This document shows positions 12,401 through 23,359 of a stretch of DNA of 64,000 nucleotides, piece after piece. Position numbers and translations under genes: made by a program. Every line of letters starts with the position of its first letter. Within the stretch, counting starts at the first letter, position 1. Location of the stretch: the NCBI GenBank assembly GCA_008933995.1, contig WARS01000032.1, positions 62,001 through 126,000 of the forward strand, read 5' to 3'. Source of the stretch: Datnioides undecimradiatus (lineage: Eukaryota; Chordata; Actinopteri; Lobotiformes; Datnioididae). The notes under the pieces are model-generated. The model worked only from the letters and a program-made list of their open reading frames with translations. It was not told where the DNA came from and searched no databases.

Positions 12401-15400
12401 ACAAACATACAAGATCTTAAACAGCTTAGGTAATTGCATCAGAAGTGGGTCACCACCTTTCTAATCAGGTCATGTGCATCCAGTTTTATATTTAATAATT
12501 AACCTTATTAAAAAGCAGAGGAGAAATTCAAGCACCTTTTTTGTTCTCAAGAAAGTTGCTTTATTTCAGATTGGCTCTCCAACTTGTCTGATGTTTTTGC
12601 TAATGAGCTCTTTTAAACTACAGAGCATGTGGGAAGAGAAAGAGCGAGGGAGGAAACACAAAGAGCAACAGGAAGACCGGAAGCAGAGAGGAGGATGCAT
12701 TTATGATAATAAGTATTTTTAATTAGCATATGAACAAATCATTCAATTTAATTTTTAATAGCACTCAATGATGCTTGAGTCAATTAAATTTGGGCACATC
12801 AGAAGAATGTTAAATGAAGGCCAAATGTTGAATTCGTGTTGCACTTGAAGAGTTCAGGTACATGCAGAGTTTGACTCAGAATCCATCTGCTCTCAAAGCA
12901 CAAAATTCAGTCTCAGACATACTGCACCTCACATCACCTGCTGGTGAAAACATAATTTTAGTAGTAGTAAGTACCCTGACAAGAGAGTCTCTATTGATGA
13001 TTTCTTTTCATACACATCTGTACATTGATTTTCAGCAGAGCTGCCCTCTTCACAAAAATGTCATTTTCTTCACATCAAATACACGGACCTCTAAGGGTTG
13101 TTTTGTGTTATATGTAAGTGGGACAATCCATATCGCTTTGAAATATGTGCAGCAGGGTGAGAAATGAGGGTCAGAAGTTCATATATATATATATGCTCTT
13201 TTCCAAATAGGATCTAATTTGGTGCCTCTTATGTCTATGTATCTGCCTCTTTCCCTTTCTCTCTCTCTCTCCACCTCTTATCTGCGGCTGTGAAGCAGGG
13301 ACCCATTACTATCCTGAGGTTTGGAACACCATATCAGTGTTTCAAAGCATATGAAGGAGAGACAGAAAGGGGTCATGATGAGTTCAGTGTTGGGGGCACT
13401 GAGTATTAAGAACACACGATGCTGTTATCTTTAATGATTGATTTCTATTCAAAAGAACAGCTTGGACATTGCAAAGAGAATGTATTAAGCTCATTTCTTT
13501 CAGCGAGATGAGGAAAGATTGAATCATGTTGTACAAAAGGTGGATTTGATGTTGCACGTCTTTCCTAAAAAGCATGGGATATGTTTCTGCCTCAAAGATT
13601 TTGATAAGAGAGTCCAGGATGGTTTCATGATAGTAAGAACGAGTTCTGCCCAGCAAGTAATCACATTAAGCCGCATTAGGCCATTCCCCTGTTGATTCTG
13701 CACAAAATGTTTTAACAGATAATGCATATTATCCATTTATAGCAATGATTAATACACATAATCAAAAGTGTTTACTTCTGACATGATGTTCTTTTATGGA
13801 AACACACTGTAATGCCTGTGGCCTGTGCTAAATGTGCTTAGAAAAACAACTGGTTCTGTACAAGGATTAAAAAAAACAACCTTCCAGCCACAAGTCACAA
13901 GTCCAGCCTACTAATTAATCTTTTTCTATCTGTACAAAACCAAAACAATGGTTTCAACGGAAGCTGTACGTGCTAGAAAAAGCCAGGCTGCTGCCACTAC
14001 TTACAGTAAGCTAAGCTAAGTTATCTACTTACCTGGTTGTCAATTCACATTTAATATCCAGAAATGGAAGAAGTATAAATGTAACTCAATCTTTAATTGG
14101 TTTTTATTTATTTTGATGAAGTGTGGTCAAAGCTCAAGATGAAGTTCCAACACTGGACAATAAAGTTAAATTGTGAAGGTCAATAAAAGTCAGTGATAAC
14201 ATTATCAGTCATTTAGTCTTAATGGACATTGTGACAGTGTGACTTTTAACTTTAAATGGCTCTGAATATTATCCATACAATATCCTTGTGTAAAATCTCT
14301 GGCATTTCTAATTTAAAAATAGCCTGAAATGCAATTTATTATCATTAAACTGACAAAGATAAAAGAAAACTGAAGAAAGCAAGGACTCTGAATGTTTCAC
14401 CACTACTGAAAATGGAGTTTATCTTTTGAAGCTTTGAAGAATAAAGCTATGATTTATTCATGCAGTAACTTTAAATATTCATTCAAGGAAATCTATCATT
14501 CATTGGATTTTCTCTTGTGGATATCACAACCTGACTCGTAAGGCAATGAAATAGTGAGAGACATGCTGTTTCAAAAGCTAAACAAAGTCATTTATTAAAC
14601 AAGCTGAGATGAGTTAACCACATAATAAAAGTGCAAAAACTCATGGAGCACAGAGGTCAGTGGAATGAGTAGTGTGGGATGTGTGTGAGTGTGGTGGTAG
14701 TGTGTCAGTGTTGTGAGGTGTATGAAAAATCAGAGGAAGAACTGAAATGAAGGCTTTAAAGACTGGGAACACTGGTCTGGTGTTGTAAAACATGTAACCA
14801 CTGGTGCTTCCAGTTGCCACAGACGAACCCCTACCTCGCCAACCAGACCTGAGAGCCGTACTATAAAGCAAAATTAATGTGTATGTGAGGTATGTTGAAT
14901 CAAAAATCCGGGTCACAAAGGGGGCTTTCTTTTAATTTGGTCAGATCGCCATGGTAACTAATGCTGGATGCAAAACCACAGTGTATGCGCTATTCATCCA
15001 AGTTGTACATTAGCAACAGTATCAAACAAAACCCTGCAGTTACAGTGACAGCAGCAGAAACTGCAAACGGTGGCCCCGATGTCACTCTGATAGCACTGGT
15101 ACTTTGTCTTGATTTGTTGCCGAGTTATATCCATTATCCTTTATTCTCTGCTTGGCAGGACAGGGCAGAGGTTGTCGCGGGGGCAGGTCTTTCTGTCCTG
15201 AATTTACTGATGTAAAATTGTCAATTTAACAGGAGATTTCTGTGTCTCACTCTCTCTTTCTTTGATATCACCCACAGTACATTAACTTCCATGATATCTC
15301 AAGACAACAACACTGGCCTGCTGAATGGCAAAGAAAACAGCATTTACTGGAGCTCAGAATAGAGAGGACACAGTGTAAGTGGAGAGAAAGGCAGAAATCT

Positions 15401-18400
15401 CTGGCTTGGATTCATTTGGTGAAGATGGAAAGTACCAATGCGACTATAAAAGGAAACAAAAATAAAGAAGAGATGTAGCACCTCAGTCTCAAAGGGATAT
15501 ACATTTTTGCATTCATCCCACTCAATGACCTTTAACTAGGAACCAGTGAAAAGTAGCATCTAGGTATATTATACGTAAAGGGAACTGCATATATGCTTCT
15601 CCTTTTCTTTTTCTTGAAGACAGAAAATTGACTCATAGTCTCTCTTTGCTTGTCAACAAAAAATGTTATCTTCCAACAAACACCAGTATGAATAATATTA
15701 AATTTGGGATTGAGTTGCACCAAAATGGGAAGGGGGGAATAACAGATGTATGTACAGGAAACATGTTTTTTGTATGAATATAAACACACTTTCATCAGCC
15801 TCTACCAACGATGCAATGACCTGTGGTAAATGTAACATCACCAGGTGTCTGCAGCAAATTTTCATAGTACATTTGTGTAGTTGCATGGCTAAAAATGGAA
15901 AGCCTCCAACCCAGAGGTGGCAAAATTCATTATACCCCACATGGACATGATTTTTCTTTTTAAAACCATTACATGAAACTAAAAGTAATGGAGCTAGATG
16001 TTGGACCACTAACCTGTTCTGCTCTCCTGGCTGCATGAATATTAGAAATATGTGTAGAGAGGCGGGTTTTGAATGCTTAATGTTGTTTTTCCAAGATACA
16101 TAAACAAGTCATCAGTGCCGAATGTGATTGGTGCTTCTATGCTGCTGTTGTAAATGTAAATGTTTAATGTCACATTTCAAATGTCTGTCAGATGTTAGCA
16201 GCTTCGAGAAAGACATATTTGCCATCTTAGCTCCTCACATTATTTTTATTAAGTGGTTAAAATGAGGTTCAGGCAGCTCCATCAGTAAAGTGCACATTTA
16301 TGCACAGAACATATTCTTTTATTTTTGATACTTTGAGTACATTTTACTGATTAGACGTATACTTTTTAGTAAAAAGGGCATTGATTAGATTTAAATGCAA
16401 ACGTTGAACTTAGAAAAGAAAAATGCTGGTGCCAACTTTTCAAGTACTTTCTGAATCAAGTACTCTATCAAGCCATTGTAAATTCTTTGCAATGCTATGA
16501 TCACTTAGACTTCGTGAAATCGTGGCAGTAGTTGGATGATCGGTCATGTATTGCTGCATCATTAGACAGCTGGGTGTAAACACAGTAAGGCCTAATTCAC
16601 TTCACCTGCTGCCTCCCTTTGATTAATGGTCCATTATTGTTTGAAAAGAGCAGCCGCTTCAATCGATGGTGCCGGGTTTCCACTCACAGAAATTCATTAA
16701 AATGTCTTAACTGAGGTCAAAAACTCCAGCAATATTTGTGATATATAGAACAACCTCCTTGTTAAAACAACATCAAGGTGTTTTGACACACGTGCAGGGT
16801 TGGATGATGAAAGGAGGAAAAAAAACAAAATGGACAAAGCTACAAGAAAGGCCTGTTTGACAGAAAATAGCTTGAACCATTTGCCAAAGCAGAAGACTGG
16901 GGCTCAGTCATCAACCTCAGCAGTCATTATTTCACTAAAGACTGGCTCACAGAGGGTACTCGTCTCCATGTTCAGATGAATAAACTAAATGACGTGTCTG
17001 TGATTTTAATTAAAAATGCTTTTAGCTTGCCTGCCCACCTGCCTGTGTTCTTGGCCTGTCTCTCAGACTGACATCTTACTCTTTTATGCTCCAAATTTGC
17101 CATCTTCATCTTGTCATTAAGCATTCAAAAGAAACTTTCCTCTTTATTTAAGCCTGACAGATCGTCTCCTCCCCCCTTCCAGCTTCAAAATGAATGAAGT
17201 ACACTGCGCACCCAGTCTCTAAAGAAAATATAAAATTAATGAGATTCACTATATATGTAAGTAAACTATTATTTAGATTTTGCATCACTTGACAGGTTTC
17301 TCATAGACTAAACAGAGGTTAAGTCATTCCCTAAACTTCTTTTAGACCCACAGTGACAGTATGGCCTTTTCAAGCTATCAGGGCCTGGGTGCAGATTAAG
17401 CATATTTTTAGAGCAGTTCACAGTTATTAGCGTATGGTTAAGTGTAATTACAGGGTAGCAGAGAAATGTGGCCTTTAAAAGCTCGGAGCTTCACGCTCAC
17501 TAAATGTGACACACTGTGCATTAAAGGGTTAATGACTGTCATCTTTGAATAGGACGTATAGAGTCAACGGGTGTGGCTTTCCCCTGCTGATGTGTTTCCA
17601 AAAGCAAGAATATGTAGATGTAATGATTTCACTAACTAGCAGAGGTTTAGGTTCATCTCTGAGCATTGCAGAAGCAACATGTAGAGTAAATTTATGTCAC
17701 CAAGGAGCGTGTCTGTGTTTACATCTGCATTCACAAACTTGGAAACGGTGCACCTGTCACAGCCACAAATCTCTTTGTCCCTCCCCTCCTGGTTATCTTC
17801 ACTGTTTTACCACCAGGTCTCCTTTGTTTTTCCCTGACTGGTCCACCCATCTACACACCTGTTCCCACTTTCCTCATCTCCCTGTCCCTTTGCACCCATC
17901 TGCATCTCATGTTCTTGCCAGCCCTGCAGACACTTAACCAGCCTATTCTCACTTGTGCTGCGCAAGTTCAGCCAAGTTGCAATGTTGCATTCTTGCTTTA
18001 TTATTTAGTCTACAAGCTTCTGTCACTGAAATCATCTTGTCTGCATGGGCTGGTTTGCACTTAAGCCCACTCTCTGTGATAGTACCACTCCATTTTTAAT
18101 ATTAACAAAGGATCAAGTGAATTCACAATTCACAAGTGTGTTTGGCACATAGTGCTAAATCCACCAGGTCTATAGAGCATTTTAGCATCTTTCAGCTCAT
18201 TGTTTTGGTTGTACCACACACTTTTTAAGAGTCAGTCACTTTAAACAACATCTCTGTTTAACCTTATACTACCAGCTGAACAACAAACAGTTACTAGCTG
18301 TTGAACATAGTGAAGCATGAGGAGCTGGATATTTCCCCCCGGGCTTAAAGAGGAGTGAAAATTGGGCTCTCCTGGAGTTGTGCTTCTCCCAAATTACATG

Positions 18401-21400
18401 TAAAGGACTTACACCACCTAAACTACAAAGTGGGCATGCATACATGTGAAGCAAGTAAATTTGTTTAATCAACCCACATTGAGAGGTGATTTAAGAGAAA
18501 GACAAACATAAACATAATGCATAAAAGTAAAAAAGAACCAAATTCAGGAGACCCCTTGTGCCAATCCAAATACTTTAGGGTTAGAGACATAACTGCAAAT
18601 AAATGTTGCTCTCTGTCTGCTAAATGTATAAATAAGCATCTGGTATGATATTTGCAATATTATTTCAATATATATGTCAGCATTCTGTTTACAGCTTCTT
18701 GTGCTGTGCCCAGGTGGCCATAAAGATTGATAAATTATGCAACAATTAAGTTACTGCTTTAATGATCAGCACTCTGGGTCTACACACAGCAACACAACAT
18801 CATCATGTTTAGAGGGTCGAATGCTCCCTAAAGACTTGTTGTTGGTTGAATGGGGCAGTGTGGTGTCATACATCCATGTGATATCTTGTCAAATTGTGTT
18901 ACTGCAACTTGTAGAAATACATTCTTCTCACTCATCAATGCTTTTTTGTGCTTCCCTTCGTGTCCTTATTTACTTTTCTGAGTTTGATTTTTGCTTTGTG
19001 TTACTTTGAATTATATTAAAATGAATCCATTGCATTCAGGGGTGTGAAAGGAACGTCTTTCTTTAAAAAAACATATAAAAAAGGTAAGAATGGACCTTTT
19101 TAGATTGAAACTTTCTTGAGGCAGCTCTCAACTGGTATTTTAAAAAGGACAGACTGTGGCCTGGAGTGGATTACAAAGATTGGTTTTTCTATGACACACA
19201 GTTGAGTTATGAAACCAGCGCATATTTGCCTGCCCCTGGTGAAGAGTATTTGATTTTACCAAGGTCTTAAATGTCATCGTTGTGAGAATATTTACTGCAT
19301 TATTTAGTTTGTTCAATTTAAGAGCAAAACAACACATTTAATTAATGTCCTTTTTTCAGTACAGCACAGCAAAGTGGGCTGTGTATGTGAAAGCACATTT
19401 CAGCGCAAAGAAAAATGCAATTATGATCATGATGAGATTAAAAAACATGAGTCATATTTTTACCTGCTGTAGAAAGGCAACAAATTTGCACATGAAGTTA
19501 CCAAAGATCCACCCGGGGAGAGGATAGAGGGTGGCAGTGAAGGGCACACAGCATACCAAGAAGATGATGTCAGTGGCAGCCAGGTTTGCTGCACAGATAG
19601 AAAACAACATACAGGATGTTAGAGTCACACTGCTTTACACAAATCACGTCAACTGCTTTAAGACCAAAAGTATAATCCCACTATGCTCAGTAATAACCAG
19701 CCTGATCGTGATACAGTGATGTAGAAGTAAAATGTGCAGGCCTAATCAGTAATATATGACATTCTGTTGAACCATCTTCCACCTGGACCCACTTCAACAC
19801 TAATTAGAAGGTATGAGGTCTGCTTATCATAGCTAATTAGCCATTTTAAAATTATGCTAGCTATGCTAATTGTATTATAGACAGTGTTAAAATAGAGAGT
19901 TGTTACAATTCAGGGTAATAATACAGCACATATGATGAGGCATGTCTGTATGTTTAGAAATTATATGTCCAACTAGCGAGCCAATAAGTTAGCACTTCAG
20001 GCAATAATGATACCTATGTGCAATTGCAATACGATTATTAGCAGTGCAGAGATGATAAGGAGCATAACTCCCACACAGTCAATACCATAAACTAACATTA
20101 ATGGTTTAATATTAGTTTATGGACACCTGGTCTATTTAACTTGATATTCCTGAACTGTTTCTGTCTAAACCACTGGACTCCCTCTGTGTTTGTTGACTGA
20201 TGACTTCAGCAAAGCTTCATAGTGAGCAAGATAAATCTGGTGTATCTAGTATGTTGAGTGTATTAAGGGACAGCTTCAGAATCTGCCTGTTAGCTGATGA
20301 AGGCGTCTTCAGAAAATCAAGCCGACAACAGTTGATTGACTGGTCGTACACTACACCTACACATACACACAATTACACTTACAGTGCTTCATTTAAATCA
20401 ACATCGCTTGCCCAATAATGTTATATGAAATACTTGTCTAGATAGCACAGCTGCAGTGATAACCTTGACAGTGTGATCTTGCTTTCCCTGTTTTCCTGTG
20501 TAATCTGTCATTCTGACAAATACGCCACAAACTGATTCCTATTTGTTGTATTAGCTGATCTAATCACATTGTAGGAGCTGAATCACTATGTTGAAAGGGT
20601 GGGCAGATGGCACAGACGCTAATCTAATGTTGCTGAATATTAAACAGTTTCAGTGCTGTGGCCTAGGGATATTATCCATCCATCCAGATCAAATTCTCGT
20701 CACATACACAGTGCAGTATGCAAATACAGAAACAAATTGTGTTTCTACCGAATTGCACAAACCATTTGCCTCATTTAGAAACAGCTCATTTATATATACA
20801 TATGTGTCGTGCATTTTAATCTCAGTTAATCAATCACCTTTGCACCTTTCTTCTCAAGTGACAGGTGACATCTCACCTGTATCAGATGTGTCGTAACTGA
20901 CTTCAGCAGCAAAAATCAATCACCCAGGCTTCAAGTCAATGTGTAGTGCAAACCAGAGGAGACATGAGGCAGGCGTATGATTGATTTTATGCTGCTGCCT
21001 GTCTTGACCAGGACAAAAAAGAGATTCTTAATGAGATCTATCCTAGTTTAATAAAGGTTTTAAAATGTAGCCCTTTGATTTTTTTCCCCTTGTTTTACGC
21101 CTAATAATGAAATCCCCCAGATGTGTTTTTAATAAGCATTTCTCTTTTGTGTATTACAAAAACTGGGGTACAAACTTAAAGTAATTCAAGTAATTCAAGA
21201 ACAAAACCTTTTTTGACTTTGCTAAGGTGAATAAATAAAAGTGCAATTAAAAAGGACTTAGTGAATAAATGGTGATGCATAAGAAGCGTGAGACGTAAAC
21301 TGCCACTCATGCTTTCACTGAGGAATCCAAAATCTGGAATCTGCTTAAGATCCATACAAAAGCTGTATGTGTATTTGTGTCGGAAGTTCCTTTTAGGCCT

Positions 21401-22246
21401 AATTATTTCTGATTTTGTGTGCATGAAATGGTTATAAATGTGATCTGTTTGGAGTGATGAGGTGACTGACTTGCAAACCTTTGCAATCACAAGCAAAAGA
21501 CATTTTAAGCCCTTCAGCTATAAACATTACCTACTTGCACAAGAAATTATTCCCAACACCTCCAGCAGACAATTATTTCATCTGGTTAGACTTCCTCCCG
21601 AAGTATCCCATCTTAGAACCCAACTGAATACCTATCTCTTCCTTCTCCGATAAAAGTGAAACATATATCAGTGTGGACATTCTTACACATAGATGTGTGC
21701 TAATTGGGCAACTAGGCAGTGAGTGAAATTACACTGAGCTTCTCTGTGAACCCCTGAGGATCCTTTGAACCCGTAGTTGGCATGCAATGAAGCGTTACGG
21801 GAGAGATAAAAGAGACAGAGACATGCATCAAAAAACTGTACAGCACATTTGAAGCCGATGCACTGGGAGTTCGCGATGATGTATACATCACATAAAGGCC
21901 CACTGATCTCCAGGATCGGCATGTGTCTGAATCTGTCTTTGGATCTTGTCTCTTTCATAAACTACCAGAAGTATACAGAAAGATTTCACTCACCTATATA
22001 GAAGTTGGTTGCTGTCCTCATCTGCCTGTGTTTGGAAATTACATAAATAACCAGAGAGTTGCCCACCAGTCCGACCAGCATGATGAGAGCGAAGAAGAGT
22101 GGGACCAGCCAGGCATCTGTGAGGAAGGGGTGCTGATCTCCTTCCTCCTCGTCATCATCCCTACGTCCTGCCAGAGAGAAGTTTGCCTCGGAGCTGTTGA
22201 TCCAGACCTGCTCGGTGGAGTTCCAGAGCTCCTCGGACGAGTACAT
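9046..22246 (-). CDS. kiss1rb: Kisspeptin receptor, Kiss2r/GPR54-2 type, five exons, complete
   Basis: This is a class A G-protein-coupled receptor for kisspeptin, a plasma-membrane receptor that couples to Gq and drives GnRH neurons and puberty (family knowledge). Coding exons on the minus strand are 22246-21994, 19588-19464, 11491-11356, 11181-10943 and 9426-9046. All introns are GT-AG, the phases fit (1, 0, 1, 0), and the sum is 1,134 nt, or 377 residues plus stop. Seen in the protein: glycosylation sequons at N9, N17 and N22; TM1 at about 46-70 with GNSLVIYV; conserved Cys118 and Cys198 for the extracellular disulfide; D142-R143-C144 after TM3, where most family A receptors have DRY and human KISS1R has DRW; CWGP at 280-283 in TM6; NPIVY at 321-325 in TM7. 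An acidic run D30-E35 precedes TM1. The TM core closely resembles human KISS1R, and the N-terminus matches what I recall of perch-like Kiss2r. Paralogue naming (kiss2r, kissr2, kiss1rb, gpr54b) rests on that recall; the family call is firm. Confidence 0.96.
10275..10340 (+). repeat. Partial copy of the GCTAAGCTAA repeat in kiss2r intron 4
   Basis: Shares 'CTGGACCAG(C/T)CCAG(C/T)CCATCA' and 'TTTTATGCTAAGCTAA' phrases with the copy at 8,139 but lacks the distal half. Confidence 0.5.
10943..11181 (-). CDS. kiss1rb: kiss2r exon 4: extracellular loop 2, TM5, start of loop 3
   Basis: 239 nt, residues 172-251. It begins [11 protein letters not shown], includes the disulfide Cys198 in [13 protein letters not shown]5 around [18 protein letters not shown] and ends VEPVDNNYQ. 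Acceptor CTGCTCAG, donor CAG|GTATGG. Confidence 0.95.
11356..11491 (-). CDS. kiss1rb: kiss2r exon 3: TM3, intracellular loop 2, TM4
   Basis: 136 nt, residues 127-171 plus the first base of codon 172. Contains [17 protein letters not shown], the TM3 end with the DRY-equivalent, and TM4 ending ICxWIG-like (VCIWIG). Acceptor CTTTCCCAG, donor ATTG|GTAAAC. It lies only 174 bp from exon 4. Confidence 0.95.
11492..19463 (-). other. kiss2r intron 2, about 8 kb
   Basis: Largest intron of the receptor. Short open frames in it are not coding-like. It holds a short (AT)n run at 13,180-13,194, a TC-rich patch near 13,255, a degenerate copy of a teleost dispersed repeat near 13,960-14,040 (GCTAAGCTAAG core) and an LTR-like stretch at about 14,520-14,860. 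Otherwise I see only AT-rich unique sequence. Confidence 0.6.
14520..14860 (-). mobile_element. Possible degraded LTR-like element
   Basis: On the minus strand the stretch runs from a TGGTTGGCGAGGTAGGGGTT phrase to an AATAAA at 14,596-14,591 and ends near GAGTCAGGTTGTGATA. This order resembles fish LTR 3' ends that I recall. No clear target duplication or matching other end was found, so the limits are guesses. Confidence 0.3.
19464..19588 (-). CDS. kiss1rb: kiss2r exon 2: TM2 to start of TM3
   Basis: 125 nt, residues 85-126, beginning [10 protein letters not shown] and ending KFVAFLQQ. It carries the TM2 NLAATD motif, the YPLPGW extracellular loop 1 and Cys118. Acceptor TGTGCAG and donor CAG|GTAAAA. 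No methionine opens this exon; it is recognised from homology and the matching splice phases. Confidence 0.95.
19589..21993 (-). other. kiss2r intron 1, about 2.4 kb
   Basis: Bounded by a GTGAGT donor and a TGTGCAG acceptor. It contains a short near-perfect stem-loop at 20,085-20,122, listed separately. No coding exon is visible inside it. Confidence 0.6.
20085..20122. repeat. Short inverted repeat (stem-loop)
   Basis: The arm CCATAAACTAA (20,085-20,095) is the exact reverse complement of 20,112-20,122. The pairing continues inward with one mismatch and four more pairs around a six-base loop, giving 15 of 16 pairs. At 38 nt it is too short for an ordinary microRNA precursor. Confidence 0.7.
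21994..22246 (-). CDS. kiss1rb: kiss2r exon 1: N-terminal tail and TM1
   Basis: Encodes residues 1-84 and the first base of codon 85. The start is the first ATG of the open frame that leads directly into the receptor; it gives a 45-residue extracellular tail with three N-X-S/T sites and an acidic cluster (DDDEEE). The exon ends ...FYI + G at a good donor (GTGAGT). The tail is rich in Glu, Asp, Asn and Ser and lacks a signal peptide, as usual for these receptors. Confidence 0.95.
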
Positions 22247-23352
22247 TGTGACAGGACAGAAAGGATAATGGTTTGGGAGATGCGAGAAAAAGCGCTGAGA
22301 AAGGAGACTTGGTTTTGTGAGGTGTAGAGGTAGATGAAAATGTTCAGCAGTTGAATCCTTGTTTCTCTCAGGTTAAAGAAAAAGGAAAGTATGTAGCGGT
22401 GAAAATGGAGAAAGAGGAAAGGAAAAAATGAACAAAAAAACCCAAACAGACAAGGGCTATCTGTGAGAGACAAGTAGGGATAATAGCAGCAGTGAGTAGT
22501 GGACGTGGACGTGCACGGTATGAAGCAATGATGAGTGAGAAGAGGCTAGAAGGTGAGTTTGTCTGAGCAGAAACTGAATTTGCAGATGAAAGAAATGTAG
22601 CAAAAGTGAGCGGGGCAGAGTCTGCAAGGCGAATGCAAAGATGGAGCAATGGAGGATGCAGGGTAAAAAGGGGGACTGACAAGATGGGACAGAGATCCCT
22701 CAAGTTGCAGAGAGGTTTTCATTTCACCGCAGCCTAAAACAGCAACATAATAGCATGTTCAGGAGTATTGAAGGCGATCGAAGGAGGAGAAAGTGGTTCT
22801 TTTCTTCAGATCATGCTGGATGAAAACTGCCACAACATCACCCCTCAGAGCTTTAAAGCATAACGTGCATCGGACTTGTGAGATAAGCCAGCCTCCGGGC
22901 AGCCCTGGGGAACTGTTCACGAGGAGCAGAGTGTTTGCACAGAGGCAGGCAGATGTCTTCTATGAGCTCGATCATCAAATACCCAAAGGTAAAGAATCCA
23001 TAGTATTCACCGTTTCCTTTTCTTTTCACCTCTCTTTGTTCCACTGCTGCTTATCTCCGTAGAGAGGTCCAAGCATGTTTTGAACTCCGTTTTTTAATCT
23101 TCCATTCAAGGTGTTTTGCTGTGGAGGACAGAAGAGTCACTTGATTCAATGAAGGCACAGGCTTGTATGCTATTTGCCCTAAAACCTTGACAAAAGTAGA
23201 CAAAATTCTTTGTATTGAAAAAAAGAAAAACATCAAGCATTATCCGTTGTTCATTCTCCAAGCACGGCTGAGTTGACAGCAATTTGTGTTTCACAGAGAG
23301 CTGCCTTGACTTTACTCGCGCAGAGAGCGGAGAGTGAAGGAGATGCTGGCGG

Positions 23353-23359
23353 CTTTATA
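23353..23359 (-). promoter_or_regulatory. Candidate TATA box for kiss2r
   Basis: On the minus strand the sequence reads ACTATAAAGCC in a locally GC-richer stretch upstream of exon 1. A start about 25-30 nt downstream (near 23,325) would give a leader of roughly 1.08 kb if unspliced, with several upstream ATGs. A spliced leader or a nearer start is equally possible. Confidence 0.3.

Noticed and set aside
17545-17937. 130-codon plus-strand frame in kiss2r intron 2
   Set aside because: The protein is a low-complexity His/Ser/Pro/Cys string from pyrimidine-rich DNA, with no domain or splice support.
21462-21653. Frame ending [13 protein letters not shown], reminiscent of the end of non-LTR reverse transcriptase proteins
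   Set aside because: Similarity is limited to a short generic pattern; no upstream reverse transcriptase motif is present.
21923-22327. Plus-strand 134-codon frame and the 144-codon minus-strand frame at 22,039-22,473
   Set aside because: Both overlap kiss2r exon 1 in other frames or strand and show no family similarity.
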